Shown here piece after piece: positions 1-9,235 of a DNA stretch of 64,000 nt. The translations under genes and the position numbers were made by a program. Location of the stretch: contig JACPYM010000015.1 in assembly GCA_016196035.1 (NCBI GenBank), forward strand, positions 128,525 to 192,524. The letters run 5' to 3'. The stretch is from Acidobacteriota bacterium. GTDB lineage: Bacteria; Acidobacteriota; Blastocatellia; RBC074. The notes under the pieces were generated by a model. It worked only from the letters and a program-made list of their open reading frames with translations, was not told where the DNA came from and did not search any database. Numbering within the stretch: the first letter of the stretch is position 1; every line of letters begins with the position of its first letter.

Positions 1-1272
1 GCGGGCGCTGCGTTCGATGGTTTCCAACGCGCGTCGTCGCACCTCGTCATCTACCGCTTTGTTCAGCAGCGCGCTCGTCCAGCCCAGAATGGCATTGAGC
101 GGAGCGCGCAATTCGTGCGAAACCAAAGCCAGAAAGCCGTCTTTGGCCTGGTTGGCGGCTTCGGCCTGCTGCCGGGCCTTTTGCGCCGCTTCATAGAGGC
201 GCGCATTTTCGACGGCCACGGCCAGTTGATTGGCGATGGCTTCCATCAACTCCTGATTCATTTCATTGACGGCGCCCAACGGATCGAACGGGCCGACCAC
301 CAATAACCCGCTGACCGTCTTTTTGGCTTTCAATGGCACAAACATGAAAATTAGGCCTGCAAGATAGGGTTCGGCGCGCTTCGTCGGAGCCGCGCTAGGC
401 AAGGCCTCGCCAGGCGTCGCGAACAAGGCTGGACTCAGCGGATGCAGCGCTACTTCTCCTTGGCGGCAAATCTCAGCCAACTGGCTTTGGGCCAAATTGG
501 TAGTCGCCAAGTCCCGCAACATTGATTTCGGCAAGTGGCGGTGCGCTCTGAGTACCAGCCCTTCTTCTTCTTGCAAAAAAATGGCGGCCACTTCGACATT
601 GAGCGTCGCTTGCAACTTTTTTGGCGCGGCTTGCAGAATCTCATCCAGGTCGAGCGATTGGCTAATCGTCACTGCAATATCGTGTAACACGCTGAGGCGG
701 TTGCTCGTGGATTTCAGGTCTTTTTCGCGCGCATGCAAATGGCGGTTGAGTTGCACGTATTGCTCGCATGTGGACAGCCATAAATCGAGAATCTGGCGAC
801 GTTCCGCCGTAATCAGGTGGCGTTTCCCATTGAATTCCAATTCGAGTCCGGCTGGTGATTTGCCCTGCTCGCACAAAGGGCGATTCGCCAGCAAGTAATT
901 GATCCGCGCCAGCAAATAAGCAGGCTCATAGGGTTTCGTAATGAAATTGTCCGCGCCGCATTCCAACCCGCGCAACACCTCCATGCCGTCAGTCAACACT
1001 GTCAGCAGAATCAGCGGAATGTGGTTGAGGTTTTCATCGGCTTTGATTTGCCGCGCCAGTTCAAAGCCATCCAGTTCAGGCAGGGCGACCTCGGCGACAA
1101 TCAGCGCCGGACGGTGTGCGCGCAACAGCTCCAACGCCTGTTTGCCGTTCTCTGCAAGCAACCATGAAAAACCAGCTTCTTCCAAGTGGAAACACAGCAT
1201 TTGGGCCTGCATCCGGCTATCTTCAACAACCAGAATCAGCCGTTCCGTATTTCCTGTTAGGGGATTCGACAT
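1..1272 (-). CDS. Hybrid response regulator / GAF / histidine kinase, C-terminus cut by window edge
   Basis: Two-component signalling protein read on the minus strand from an ATG at 1272, with GGAAAGGA upstream as ribosome binding site. The first ~120 residues form a receiver domain: acidic pair in VVEDS, conserved Thr in LLTVLTD and Lys in ITKPY. The phosphoacceptor position is Glu61 (context VAEVALPELDG) rather than Asp. A linker and a GAF-like domain (about residues 190-350) follow. A HisKA dimerisation helix comes next, with phosphoacceptor His386 in LVSHELRAPLNAILGW. The ATPase domain must lie beyond position 1. Receiver-first architecture suggests a cytoplasmic kinase tuned by another kinase or by a GAF ligand. 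The signal sensed is unknown. Family assignment is secure; the partial state is due to the window edge. Confidence 0.88.
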   Translation of the reverse strand, partial: MSNPLTGNTERLILVVEDSRMQAQMLCFHLEEAGFSWLLAENGKQALELLRAHRPALIVAEVALPELDGFELARQIKADENLNHIPLILLTVLTDGMEVLRGLECGADNFITKPYEPAYLLARINYLLANRPLCEQGKSPAGLELEFNGKRHLITAERRQILDLWLSTCEQYVQLNRHLHAREKDLKSTSNRLSVLHDIAVTISQSLDLDEILQAAPKKLQATLNVEVAAIFLQEEEGLVLRAHRHLPKSMLRDLATTNLAQSQLAEICRQGEVALHPLSPALFATPGEALPSAAPTKRAEPYLAGLIFMFVPLKAKKTVSGLLVVGPFDPLGAVNEMNQELMEAIANQLAVAVENARLYEAAQKARQQAEAANQAKDGFLALVSHELRAPLNAILGWTSALLNKAVDDEVRRRALETIERSAR

Positions 1273-1766
1273 CGCTGCAAATTCCTTTCCTCAACTCACT
1301 GTAATGCGCACTCGCGTGACAATTTGCCACTGATCTTCTCGCTTGTGGTGTATTCAGGTAAAACATCCAGGCAACTTTCACCACCACGTTGGATCGGTCG
1401 TTTGTGTTCAAAATCAGTACGACATTGTCTGCGCCAAGTACGATTACGCTAACCAAATACCCCATCGCAAGCTTTGTACCCATGGTTTTAATAATAACCA
1501 CTTGCCTATCTGTGACGGCGGCAACCGCACTCTGCCCGGCATTAAAAGCGCTTGCGTGCATACAGCAAGGTAGCAACGCGCAACCGGAGAATTTAGAAAA
1601 ACGATATGGTTGGTCAGCGCTCGAGCCAGACCTGCTGTCGTCTGACCTGCGCTCACTTCAGCGAACAGGCATTACGCCAAGCCTTTTGGGGGTTTTCTGG
1701 CCGGAGAATTGCCATGTAACGGATTGTCAAGTTGAGTTAGGCCGTTTGATGCGGAGGGAAATTATT
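1273..1766. other. Intergenic region without a convincing gene
   Basis: This is the gap between the divergent kinase and small-protein genes. Open frames exist on both strands, but none has a ribosome binding site together with recognisable protein content. It should hold promoters for both flanking genes; I could not assign -35/-10 boxes with confidence. Confidence 0.4.
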
Positions 1767-2074
1767 ATGCCAAGCGGCGACAAATCAAAATACACCGACA
1801 AGCAGAAGCGGCAAGCGGAGCACATTGAGGAGGGATACCGGGAACGTGGTGTTCCGGAAGGGGAGGCTGAAGCCCGTGTCTGGGCTAGCGTCAATAAAAT
1901 CCACGGAGGAGGCAAAAGGGCGGTTCCGGGCGCGGTAAGGCCGTCAACAAAGAGCCAGCGAAAAAAGGAGGGCGAAGCGGCGGTGCTAGTGCCGCGCGCC
2001 GCCCCGCTGCGGCGCGTAGTGCTTCGGCGAAAAAAGCCGCCCGGACACGCGCCCGTAATGCTGGAACGAAGTGA
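1767..2074 (+). pseudogene. Small basic 'plasmid stabilisation'-type protein with a one-base frameshift
   Basis: The start ATG at 1767 has a strong GGAGGGAA site at 1752-1759. The first ~50 residues (MPSGDKSKYTDKQKRQAEHI, later EEGYRERGVPEGEAEARVWA and SVNKIHGGG) match a widespread small protein often annotated as plasmid stabilisation protein. At the AAAAGGG run near 1914-1920 the frame breaks. Restoring one base gives a lysine/alanine/arginine-rich tail (KKGGSGRGKAVNKEPAKKGG and onward) ending at TGA 2072-2074, just before the next gene. In the unshifted frame the protein runs to 2096 with an unrelated tail. The family is recognised from memory and its function is poorly established; the name probably overstates what is known. 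The shift could be a sequencing error, a real mutation or, less likely, programmed slippage. Confidence 0.65.
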
Positions 2075-2076
2075 TC

Positions 2077-3414
2077 ATGCAGCAGGAAAAGTATAAATAT
2101 CGGTTGGAGCGAGACCCGCTCGGCCAGGTGCGTGTTCCGTCGGAAGCCCTCTACGGCGTGCAGACCCAGCGGGCGTTGAACAATTTCCCGATCAGTCGCT
2201 TGCGCATCCACCACGCTTTGATTACGGCGCTGGCAGAGATCAAACAGGCCGCCGCTGAAGCCAATATCCAAACTGGACGCCACTCCGCCACGCTGGGCGA
2301 AGCTGTGATCCTGGCCGCAAAGGAAGTGATCGCCGGTCAGTGGCGGGAGCAGTTTTGCCTGGATGTCTTTCAGGCGGGCGCCGGAACTTCTTACAACATG
2401 AATGTCAATGAAGTGATCGCGAATCGCGCGCTCGAATTGCTAGGATTCGAGCGCGGCGCTTATGCGCAGCTTCATCCGAATGACCACGTCAATCAGTCGC
2501 AGTCTACGAATGACGTCATGCCGACGGCGATGCGGATTGCCGCGTTGCGATTGCTGCACGAACTGGCGCCGGTGCTAGCTGGGCTTAGCGAATCATTCGA
2601 TACAAAGGCACTGGAATTTTCCGGCGTCACCAAATCAGGCCGCACGCATTTGCACGACGCTACGCCAATGACGCTCGGTCAGGAATTCGCCGGGTATGCG
2701 GAAAATCTGGCGCGTGCACTCAGGCGGTTGCAGGTAGTGGAAGATTCATTGTTGGAGGTTCCGCTCGGCGGAACTGCCATCGGCACCGGCATCAATACGC
2801 ATGCTGATTATGCGCGGCTGGCAGTCACATGCCTGAGTCGAATCACAGGCTTAGCCCTACGCGAAGCACCCAACCGGATTCAATCCCAACATAGCCTCGG
2901 AGATTTTCTTGCGCTCTCCGCCGCGTTGCGTGGTTACGCGGTGGAGTTGAACAAGATTGCGAATGATTTGCGGCTACTCAGTTCCGGGCCGCATACCGGG
3001 CTTGATGAAATCGAATTGCCAGCCGTGCAGCCAGGGTCTTCGATTATGCCCGGCAAGGTCAATCCAGTGATGGCTGAAATGGTCAATATGGTCTGCTTCC
3101 ACGTGATTGGTCATGATCTTGCCATCACCTTGTGCGCGGAGGCTGGGCAGCTTGAGTTGAATGTGATGATGCCTTACGTGGCTTATGCTCTGCTCGAAGC
3201 GCTCGAAATCATGAAGAATGCGGCGCAGGCGTTCGATGAAAAATGCGTCCGGGGGATCCGTGCGCATCCGGAGCGTTGCCGGGAGTATGCCGAACGGAGC
3301 GTCGGACGGGCTACTTCACTCAACCAAACACTCGGTTTTATGGGTGCCGCTGAAATCGCGCAACGCGCCATTGAAACTGGCAAGAGTATTGACGAGCTGC
3401 TTCGTGAACGCTAA
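2077..3414 (+). CDS. aspA: Aspartate ammonia-lyase (aspartase/fumarase superfamily)
   Basis: Probably catalyses reversible deamination of L-aspartate to fumarate and ammonia in the cytoplasm. The 445-residue protein has the full superfamily fold. The N-terminal ERDPLGQVRVPSEALYGVQT is followed by the TKSGRTHLHDATP segment. The catalytic flexible loop GSSIMPGKVNP lies at about residues 320-330, with the catalytic serine within it. After that loop it reads VMAEMVNMVCFHVIGHD and AEAGQLELNVMMP, closer to aspartases than to class II fumarases (which read PTQCEALTMV at that place). I chose ATG 2077, preceded by GGAACGAAG, over the GTG at 2071. It sits 2 bp after the restored stop of the upstream small gene. 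Fumarase activity cannot be excluded. Confidence 0.85.
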   Translation: MQQEKYKYRLERDPLGQVRVPSEALYGVQTQRALNNFPISRLRIHHALITALAEIKQAAAEANIQTGRHSATLGEAVILAAKEVIAGQWREQFCLDVFQAGAGTSYNMNVNEVIANRALELLGFERGAYAQLHPNDHVNQSQSTNDVMPTAMRIAALRLLHELAPVLAGLSESFDTKALEFSGVTKSGRTHLHDATPMTLGQEFAGYAENLARALRRLQVVEDSLLEVPLGGTAIGTGINTHADYARLAVTCLSRITGLALREAPNRIQSQHSLGDFLALSAALRGYAVELNKIANDLRLLSSGPHTGLDEIELPAVQPGSSIMPGKVNPVMAEMVNMVCFHVIGHDLAITLCAEAGQLELNVMMPYVAYALLEALEIMKNAAQAFDEKCVRGIRAHPERCREYAERSVGRATSLNQTLGFMGAAEIAQRAIETGKSIDELLRER

Positions 3415-3489
3415 CAGATTTTGTCAGTACGCTGATGAGGATGAGTAAGAACATGTTACCCGGAGCAGCGGAGTATCATTGAAGAGCCG

Positions 3490-6447
3490 TCATACACGCT
3501 CAAGCGCTGCAAACGGAAGCCGCTCGCAGACCTGGGCTAGCCGCAACTCCGCTTCAGCCTCATTCATACAAATACGGCTGCCTGTGAATATGTCGCGATA
3601 GCAACCCCGCAGCTCAGCGTGCATTTGGATGGCAGTATCGTCCCAGACGCGGCTGCCTGTGGGCGCTTCGGCCTCTGCCAGCAGTGAGAGGAAAAAGCGC
3701 GTTGCCACAACGATCACGGTCTGCTGCTTGTGGCGGCGCGCAAAACTGACGACGTGACGCGCCCGTGCGCCCATGCTTTGCAGCGGCAAGTATTGGCCGC
3801 ATTCAAATACCTCGCGGTGTTTACGTCGAAAATTGAGCGCTTGGCTTGTCACAAATAGCTTAATCCTTCCGTCCATGAGATTCCGCAGCAATTCTTCCGC
3901 GAACATTGGCGCGTCCGGCTCATTGGTCGGGCGCAGTGAAATAAGAAGCTGCTGGCGCCTGGCGTAATCAACGGGCTGGCGGTTATCCGGATCAACCAGA
4001 CTGAAATCCCAAAGTTCCGTGCCTTGATAAAAATCAGGCACGCCGGGTACCGTCAGCTTGAGCAGCGTCTGCGAAAGCGAGTTGAAAGCGCCCGCCCGCG
4101 CCAGCGGCGCTTGAAATTCCTGGAAGGCCGGCAGGAATGGACCGTCTGGCATCAGAATGCGTGTCGTGAAATCGCGCATGGCCTGTTCGTAGTCCTCGTT
4201 TGGACTGAGCCAACTTGAGTGTCGTTTGGCTTCCCGCAGAGCCTTGACCATGTATTCCTGCATCCGTTGCAGAAAGGATTGGCGCGCCGTGTCATCCTCG
4301 AATTGGAATGGAAAGGCGCCGACCAGCGTTTGATAGAGCAGATACTCATCGCGGGCGTCCGGTGCAGGCAAATCGTTTACGTCCGTTTTGAATTTCCGGT
4401 TAAGGCGTTGCCACAGGCGCAGGGCGCGATCCCAGCGCGCCGGTATTTCAGATAGGACATTAAGCCGCGCGCGGACGTCTTCGCTGCGTTTGGTGTCGTG
4501 GGTTGAGGTGGCGAGCAGCGTATGTGGCCACTCAGCCAAGCGTTGCTGATTCGCCGCATGAAAGGCGGTGGGAGAAAGCCCAAAGCGCGCGGGATGGCTA
4601 CCGACTTCGCATAACGAGGCCAACGGGTAATAACGGTAAAACGCCGTATCCTCGACCCCTTTCGCCGTGACCGGGCCGGTTAGTTGCTGAAAGCGCATGA
4701 CGAAATTGCGCCGCTCTAAACGCTGCTCCGCCGCAAGGTCGCCCGGTTCTTCCAGCAACAACAGCGAGCGGATGAAGTCGAAAATCGTTTTGCTGAGCGC
4801 TGGGTTACGAAGCTGCGCGCGTCGCACGGCAATTTGGATGGAACGCCGATCTTCTGCGCTGATTTCAGGGGTGCCGATTTGGGGCTGGGATTCATTTTTC
4901 CGAGGGTGAATGTAACTGCGATAAACCGGAAAGCACGCAATTACCTCACCGAGCGCCTGGTGTAGGCTATTGAGAGTGAAATCGCGTGAGTACCGGTGCT
5001 GTTCAGCGATGCGCTCCAGACTGCGTGCCAGCACATGCAATTCGCCGGACATGGCGGCGCGCAAGATCAGCTTTTTGCCCGCATAGGCCACCTCTTCAAA
5101 GCCCAAGGTTTCACCGGAAACTCGTTGCCAGATTTGTTGAAAAGCCGCTTGGCCACGTTCATCTACGAACAAGCCATTCAGCAGGTTGAGAAACTCGTAG
5201 CCCGTCGTGCCGTGGGCCGCCCAGCGCGCGCGTAGCCGTTCGTCGCGTCCCAAAATCTTTTCGACCACAACGTAGCATCTTTGCTGAGTCCTGGTTTGCT
5301 GGCCAGTGGTTTGCTGAGTGGCACTGGAGCCGCCTGCCGAGCGCAGCGCGCGCTGGCAGATGCGCCGCAATTGTTCCAGATAACGTTCGGGGTAGAGCAG
5401 CCCGTCAATATGATCAATGCGCAGGCCCGTGATAACGCCTTCGCGCAATAAACGAAACACCAGCCGATGCACAGCGGTGAAAACCTTTGGCTCTTCGACG
5501 CGGATGGCGGCCAGTTCGTTGACATCGAAGAAGCGGCGGTAATTGATCTCATCGGCAGCTACGCGCCAGAAAGACAACCGATAAGCCTGGGCAGCCAGCA
5601 ATTTCTCCAATTGATCGAAACTGTGTTGCTCGCCTTTCACTCCGTTGAAGCTCCGCACGACACGCCTGAGTGCGCGCCGTATCTCGCGGCTGGAATTGAC
5701 CAACGCGGAAAGCCGGCGTTTGACGCTTTCCTTTTCGCGGCGGCGTTGTTTCACCTTCTCTGGATTGAGTTCCTCGCGCGGTGGCAGATGCTCAAGCGCG
5801 AACATGATGCTTTCGAGTTCGGCTCGCTGTAACTGAGCCTCTTCGGTCTTTAGGGTGATTGATTCCAATAACGCTTTGAGAATCAAAATCGAGGAGCGTG
5901 GCGCGATAGGCAGCCTGGTTTCGTAATACTGAACAAAGAACCCGCCGCGCTGATAGCTCAGGCGCAGTTCCTGGTTTTCCAGCACCCGGCCATATTGATC
6001 CCCCAAGATCGGCAGCAAGACTTTGTTCTTCAGATTCTCTTTGGGTGGTTGCCAGTCAATATCGAAGAACGCGGCATACGGCGAGCTAGGACCATTCTCC
6101 AGCAGGTCATTCCACCATTCGTTGCCGGTTCCGGCAATACACATATGATTGGGCACAACATCGAGCAGCATCCCCATTCCACGCTCCCTGAGCGCCGCTG
6201 CCAACTCCTGCAAGTTCTCCTCAGTTCCCAGCTCAGGATTGAGCTGGGTGGGGTCAGTCACGTCATAGCCGTGCAAGCTGCCAGGGCGGGCCACAAACAA
6301 GGGCGAAGCGTAATAATGGCTGATGCCGAGCGCATCCAGGTACCCGACGAGATTGGCTGCTTGTGGCAACGTGAATTGAGCATGAAATTGCAGGCGGTAA
6401 GTGGCCAAGGGAATACGCGCGTCAACTTGGGTCACGGATTTCGTCAT
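3490..6447 (-). CDS. treY: Malto-oligosyltrehalose synthase (TreY)
   Basis: Converts the reducing-end alpha-1,4 linkage of malto-oligosaccharides into a trehalose-type alpha,alpha-1,1 linkage; TreZ then releases trehalose. It is a GH13 enzyme of 985 residues, longer than many family members. The N-terminus shows [15 protein letters not shown] and the YYASPL and [16 protein letters not shown] segments typical of TreY. The catalytic set is visible: nucleophile Asp345 in GLRIDHIDG, acid/base Glu396 in VVVEKILG and Asp651 in [16 protein letters not shown]. The gene stands convergent to the aspartase gene and divergent from the treZ cluster, so TreY and TreZ are not in one transcript. No treX-type debranching enzyme lies beside it; the GDE gene at 9.2 kb may fill that role (inference). 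Confidence 0.96.
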   Translation of the reverse strand: MTKSVTQVDARIPLATYRLQFHAQFTLPQAANLVGYLDALGISHYYASPLFVARPGSLHGYDVTDPTQLNPELGTEENLQELAAALRERGMGMLLDVVPNHMCIAGTGNEWWNDLLENGPSSPYAAFFDIDWQPPKENLKNKVLLPILGDQYGRVLENQELRLSYQRGGFFVQYYETRLPIAPRSSILILKALLESITLKTEEAQLQRAELESIMFALEHLPPREELNPEKVKQRRREKESVKRRLSALVNSSREIRRALRRVVRSFNGVKGEQHSFDQLEKLLAAQAYRLSFWRVAADEINYRRFFDVNELAAIRVEEPKVFTAVHRLVFRLLREGVITGLRIDHIDGLLYPERYLEQLRRICQRALRSAGGSSATQQTTGQQTRTQQRCYVVVEKILGRDERLRARWAAHGTTGYEFLNLLNGLFVDERGQAAFQQIWQRVSGETLGFEEVAYAGKKLILRAAMSGELHVLARSLERIAEQHRYSRDFTLNSLHQALGEVIACFPVYRSYIHPRKNESQPQIGTPEISAEDRRSIQIAVRRAQLRNPALSKTIFDFIRSLLLLEEPGDLAAEQRLERRNFVMRFQQLTGPVTAKGVEDTAFYRYYPLASLCEVGSHPARFGLSPTAFHAANQQRLAEWPHTLLATSTHDTKRSEDVRARLNVLSEIPARWDRALRLWQRLNRKFKTDVNDLPAPDARDEYLLYQTLVGAFPFQFEDDTARQSFLQRMQEYMVKALREAKRHSSWLSPNEDYEQAMRDFTTRILMPDGPFLPAFQEFQAPLARAGAFNSLSQTLLKLTVPGVPDFYQGTELWDFSLVDPDNRQPVDYARRQQLLISLRPTNEPDAPMFAEELLRNLMDGRIKLFVTSQALNFRRKHREVFECGQYLPLQSMGARARHVVSFARRHKQQTVIVVATRFFLSLLAEAEAPTGSRVWDDTAIQMHAELRGCYRDIFTGSRICMNEAEAELRLAQVCERLPFAALERV

Positions 6448-6965
6448 TTCATCTCATTGCAATCACTGCACGCCGAACAGACACACTGTATCGCCACGCG
6501 ACATAGGCCATCCTTACAGAGCTTTGTTTCACTGGATGGCAAGTGGCGCGCCACCGTTTTAATACCGGGGTCGGCCCGCTGTAATTGAATAAGAGCAGTC
6601 CAGGAGATTGCGCGGAGTGGCTGTGTGCACGGTTCCAGTCCGATTTTGCGATAAAGCTGGCGCGTAAATTGCACGATGGGGACTGGCTTGACTCGTTCTT
6701 CAACAGCATCCTGGAGGAACCCTGTGTCGTCGCAAGTCGAGCTGATTACTAGAGTTGTTGCGACCTTTGGAAACAACAACTTAGCAAATTGGCGACGGGG
6801 ACACTGAAACCCAGTGGGCGACCATCATTCTCCATTCTATATTCTCCATTCTCTTGCAGAGGCCGTCTTGATTGAGGTTTACCACTGCCCAGGAATGGGC
6901 AACAAGTCTACTGTAGTGCCATTTGGCTGGTAGTAAGTAACTCATTATTTTGAAGAGGTGTAACG
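6448..6965. other. Intergenic region between treY and the treZ cluster
   Basis: About 0.5 kb, AT-richer than its neighbours, separating divergent transcription units. A short direct repeat of the unit ATTCTCCATTC occurs near 6828-6853. A 111-codon minus-strand frame overlaps the treY start but has no recognisable content. Promoters for both flanking units are expected here; I could not assign them reliably. Confidence 0.4.
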
Positions 6966-7235
6966 ATGAGAGCTAAGACGAAGCAGAAAGAATTGCATGA
7001 AGAAGGGCAAGCCTACGATCACAATACTGCGGCGGCGCCAGACTTTCAGGAACAAATCCGCCAGCGTGCTTACGCCCTGTTTCAGCAGCGCGGCAGCGAC
7101 GGTGGTGACGCCCTCAGTGATTGGTATCGAGCCGAGGCGGAAATCCGGGCGGCATTAGGCGCGTCTGAGGTTAACAACTTTTCCCAAACCAAAAACAAGG
7201 CTGGCAGCCGAAGGCTTACTACCTGGGCTTTTTAA
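6966..7235 (+). CDS. DUF2934 family small protein
   Basis: 89 residues, soluble, function unknown. The core FQEQIRQRAYALFQQRG, then SDWYRAEAEIRAAL, matches the DUF2934 signature: an IRxRAYxLWxxRG helix followed by a DWxxAExEl helix. GAAGAGGTG at 6952-6960 is a good ribosome binding site for the ATG at 6966. treZ follows after 14 bp, so the two are probably co-transcribed. DUF2934 genes are often found near glycogen/trehalose or stress genes; a role there is only inference. The C-terminal ~25 residues are low complexity. Confidence 0.72.
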   Translation: MRAKTKQKELHEEGQAYDHNTAAAPDFQEQIRQRAYALFQQRGSDGGDALSDWYRAEAEIRAALGASEVNNFSQTKNKAGSRRLTTWAF

Positions 7236-7249
7236 CGCTGAATACCGGG

Positions 7250-9208
7250 ATGAAAAACAATCGCAGTCTGCCCATCGGCGCGGAGGTATTGGAAAATGGC
7301 GACGTCCATTTTCGCGTGTGGGCACCACAGCACCGAAAAGTGGAAGTCGTTTTTGACGGCCTCGAAAACTTAAACTTCCCGCTGCAAGCGGAAGCGTCAG
7401 GTTACTTTGCTGGGGCGACGCGAAAGGCGAGCGCGGGAGCGTGTTACCGGTTCCGCCTCGATGAAGAGGAACGGCTTTATCCTGATCCCGCTTCGCGATT
7501 TCAGCCGGACGGGCCGCATGGTCCTTCGCAGGTGGTGCATCCGCGTGACTTTCCTTGGACAGATCAAGCCTGGCGAGGCGTGAAGCTCAAAGGTCAGATG
7601 ATATACGAAATGCATATCGGGACTTTTACGCGCGCAGGCACTTGGGCGGCGGCGCAAGCGGAGTTGGCGGAGTTGGCGGAGTTGGGGGTGACGGTGTTAG
7701 AGGTAATGCCGGTGGCCGATTTTGCGGGCCGTTTCGGTTGGGGCTATGACGGCGTGAATCTGTTCGCGCCGTCACGTTTGTATGGCCAGCCGGATGATTT
7801 TCGCCGGTTTATTGATCACGCACACGCGCTCGGCCTCGGTGTGATTCTGGATGTTGTTTATAACCACTTGGGGCCGGACGGGAATTACCTCAAGAGATTT
7901 GCCGAGGATTACTTTTCGACCAAGCATAAGACCGAATGGGGGGAGGCGCTCAATTATGACGGCCCCAACAGCCAACCGGTGCGCGAATACATTCTCACCA
8001 ATGCTGCGTATTGGATTACGGAATATCACCTGGATGGTCTGCGCCTCGATGCCACACAAAGCCTTTACGACGATTCGGCTGAGCACATTCTGGCGGCGTT
8101 GACGCGCACGGTACGCGCGGCGGCAAAGGGGCGAGAGACGCTCATCGTCGGCGAAAATGAGCCGCAACACATGCGCTTGGTGCATCCCGCCGAGCGCGGT
8201 GGCTACGGACTCGACGCGCTTTGGAATGATGATTTCCATCACAGTGCGATGGTGGCAATGACCGGACGCACCGAAGCCTATTACACCGATTATTGCGGCA
8301 AACCGCAGGAATTCATCTCCGCCGCCAAATATGGCTTTCTCTATCAAGGCCAATGGTATCGTTGGCAACAGCGGCGGCGCGGGTCGTCCGATTTGCGCCA
8401 GTCTCCGGCGGCCTTCATCACCTTCCTGCAAAATCACGATCAAGTCGCCAATTCAGGCCGTGGCGAACGTTGCCATCGGCTGACAAGCCCAGGACGGTAT
8501 CGCGCGCTGACGGCCCTGCTTTTGCTGGGGCCTGGCACGCCCATGCTCTTTCAAGGGCAGGAGTTCGCTTCGTCGAGCCCTTTTTATTACTTTGCTGATT
8601 TTGAGGGCGAACTAAAACGCTTGGTCAGAGAAGGGCGCGCAGCCGCGCTCGCCCAATTTCGCGGCCTGGCCACGCCAGAGATGCAGGCGGCGCTGGCCGA
8701 TCCGGGTGACCTCGCTACGTTTGAACGCTCCAAACTTGATTTTGCCGAGCGCGAACGCCACGCCCACGTGTATCAATTGCACCGCGAGTTGTTGCAATTG
8801 CGCCGTAACGAAGCGGTTTTTCGCGCGCAGCAACCAGACGCGCTGGATGGTGCGGTGCTGGGCGCTGAAGCTTTTGTGCTGCGCTTTTTTGGTGACGATT
8901 TGGAAGGGCACGCCGATCGCTTGTTGTTGATCAATCTGGGTGTTGATCTGGTGCTGAGCCCCGCGCCGGAGCCTTTGTTAGCGCCACCGTCAGGTCAGCA
9001 TTGGGACGTGTTGTGGTCGAGCGAAGACCCGCGTTACGGCGGGTTAGGCACTCCGCCGCTGGAAACGACGGCTAACTGGCTGATCCCTGGTCATGCGGCG
9101 GTCGTGTTGCAACCGGCGGCGGGCACGACAGTGGTGGAAGCTTCGTTGATCCATCCTGAAGTGCAACAGGAAATGCTGTTGAAAGCGGCGGGTCAAAAGC
9201 TGGATTGA
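7250..9208 (+). CDS. treZ: Malto-oligosyltrehalose trehalohydrolase (TreZ)
   Basis: Hydrolyses the maltosyl-trehalose bond made by TreY, releasing free trehalose. The 652-residue protein starts with an N-terminal CBM48/isoamylase-type beta domain (GAEVLENGDVHFRVWAPQHR), then a GH13 barrel. Catalytic residues are readable: Asp267 in GLRLDATQS, Glu302 in LIVGENEP and Asp397 in FLQNHDQVANS. GRFGWGYDGVNLFAPSRLYG and the QGQEFASSSPF segment are characteristic of TreZ rather than of glycogen branching enzyme. It lies in a same-strand run with the DUF2934 gene upstream and the debranching gene 27 bp downstream, which suggests one operon for converting glycogen or maltodextrin to trehalose. It may respond to osmotic or desiccation stress (inference). 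Confidence 0.96.
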   Translation: MKNNRSLPIGAEVLENGDVHFRVWAPQHRKVEVVFDGLENLNFPLQAEASGYFAGATRKASAGACYRFRLDEEERLYPDPASRFQPDGPHGPSQVVHPRDFPWTDQAWRGVKLKGQMIYEMHIGTFTRAGTWAAAQAELAELAELGVTVLEVMPVADFAGRFGWGYDGVNLFAPSRLYGQPDDFRRFIDHAHALGLGVILDVVYNHLGPDGNYLKRFAEDYFSTKHKTEWGEALNYDGPNSQPVREYILTNAAYWITEYHLDGLRLDATQSLYDDSAEHILAALTRTVRAAAKGRETLIVGENEPQHMRLVHPAERGGYGLDALWNDDFHHSAMVAMTGRTEAYYTDYCGKPQEFISAAKYGFLYQGQWYRWQQRRRGSSDLRQSPAAFITFLQNHDQVANSGRGERCHRLTSPGRYRALTALLLLGPGTPMLFQGQEFASSSPFYYFADFEGELKRLVREGRAAALAQFRGLATPEMQAALADPGDLATFERSKLDFAERERHAHVYQLHRELLQLRRNEAVFRAQQPDALDGAVLGAEAFVLRFFGDDLEGHADRLLLINLGVDLVLSPAPEPLLAPPSGQHWDVLWSSEDPRYGGLGTPPLETTANWLIPGHAAVVLQPAAGTTVVEASLIHPEVQQEMLLKAAGQKLD

Positions 9209-9235
9209 ACAACCAGGGCAGGACAGGAGCTTGTT

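Noticed and set aside
1910-1922. Programmed -1 frameshift at AAAAGGG
   Set aside because: The run does not form a classical X XXY YYZ slippery site and no clear downstream stimulatory stem was seen; an indel is simpler.
1389-2096. 235-codon plus-strand frame covering the small basic protein
   Set aside because: Only the part from 1767 has a ribosome binding site and family sequence; the upstream part is intergenic and the last ~50 codons are out of the true frame.
6444-6779. 111-codon minus-strand frame overlapping the treY start
   Set aside because: No recognisable content or ribosome binding site; it overlaps the start of a secure gene.
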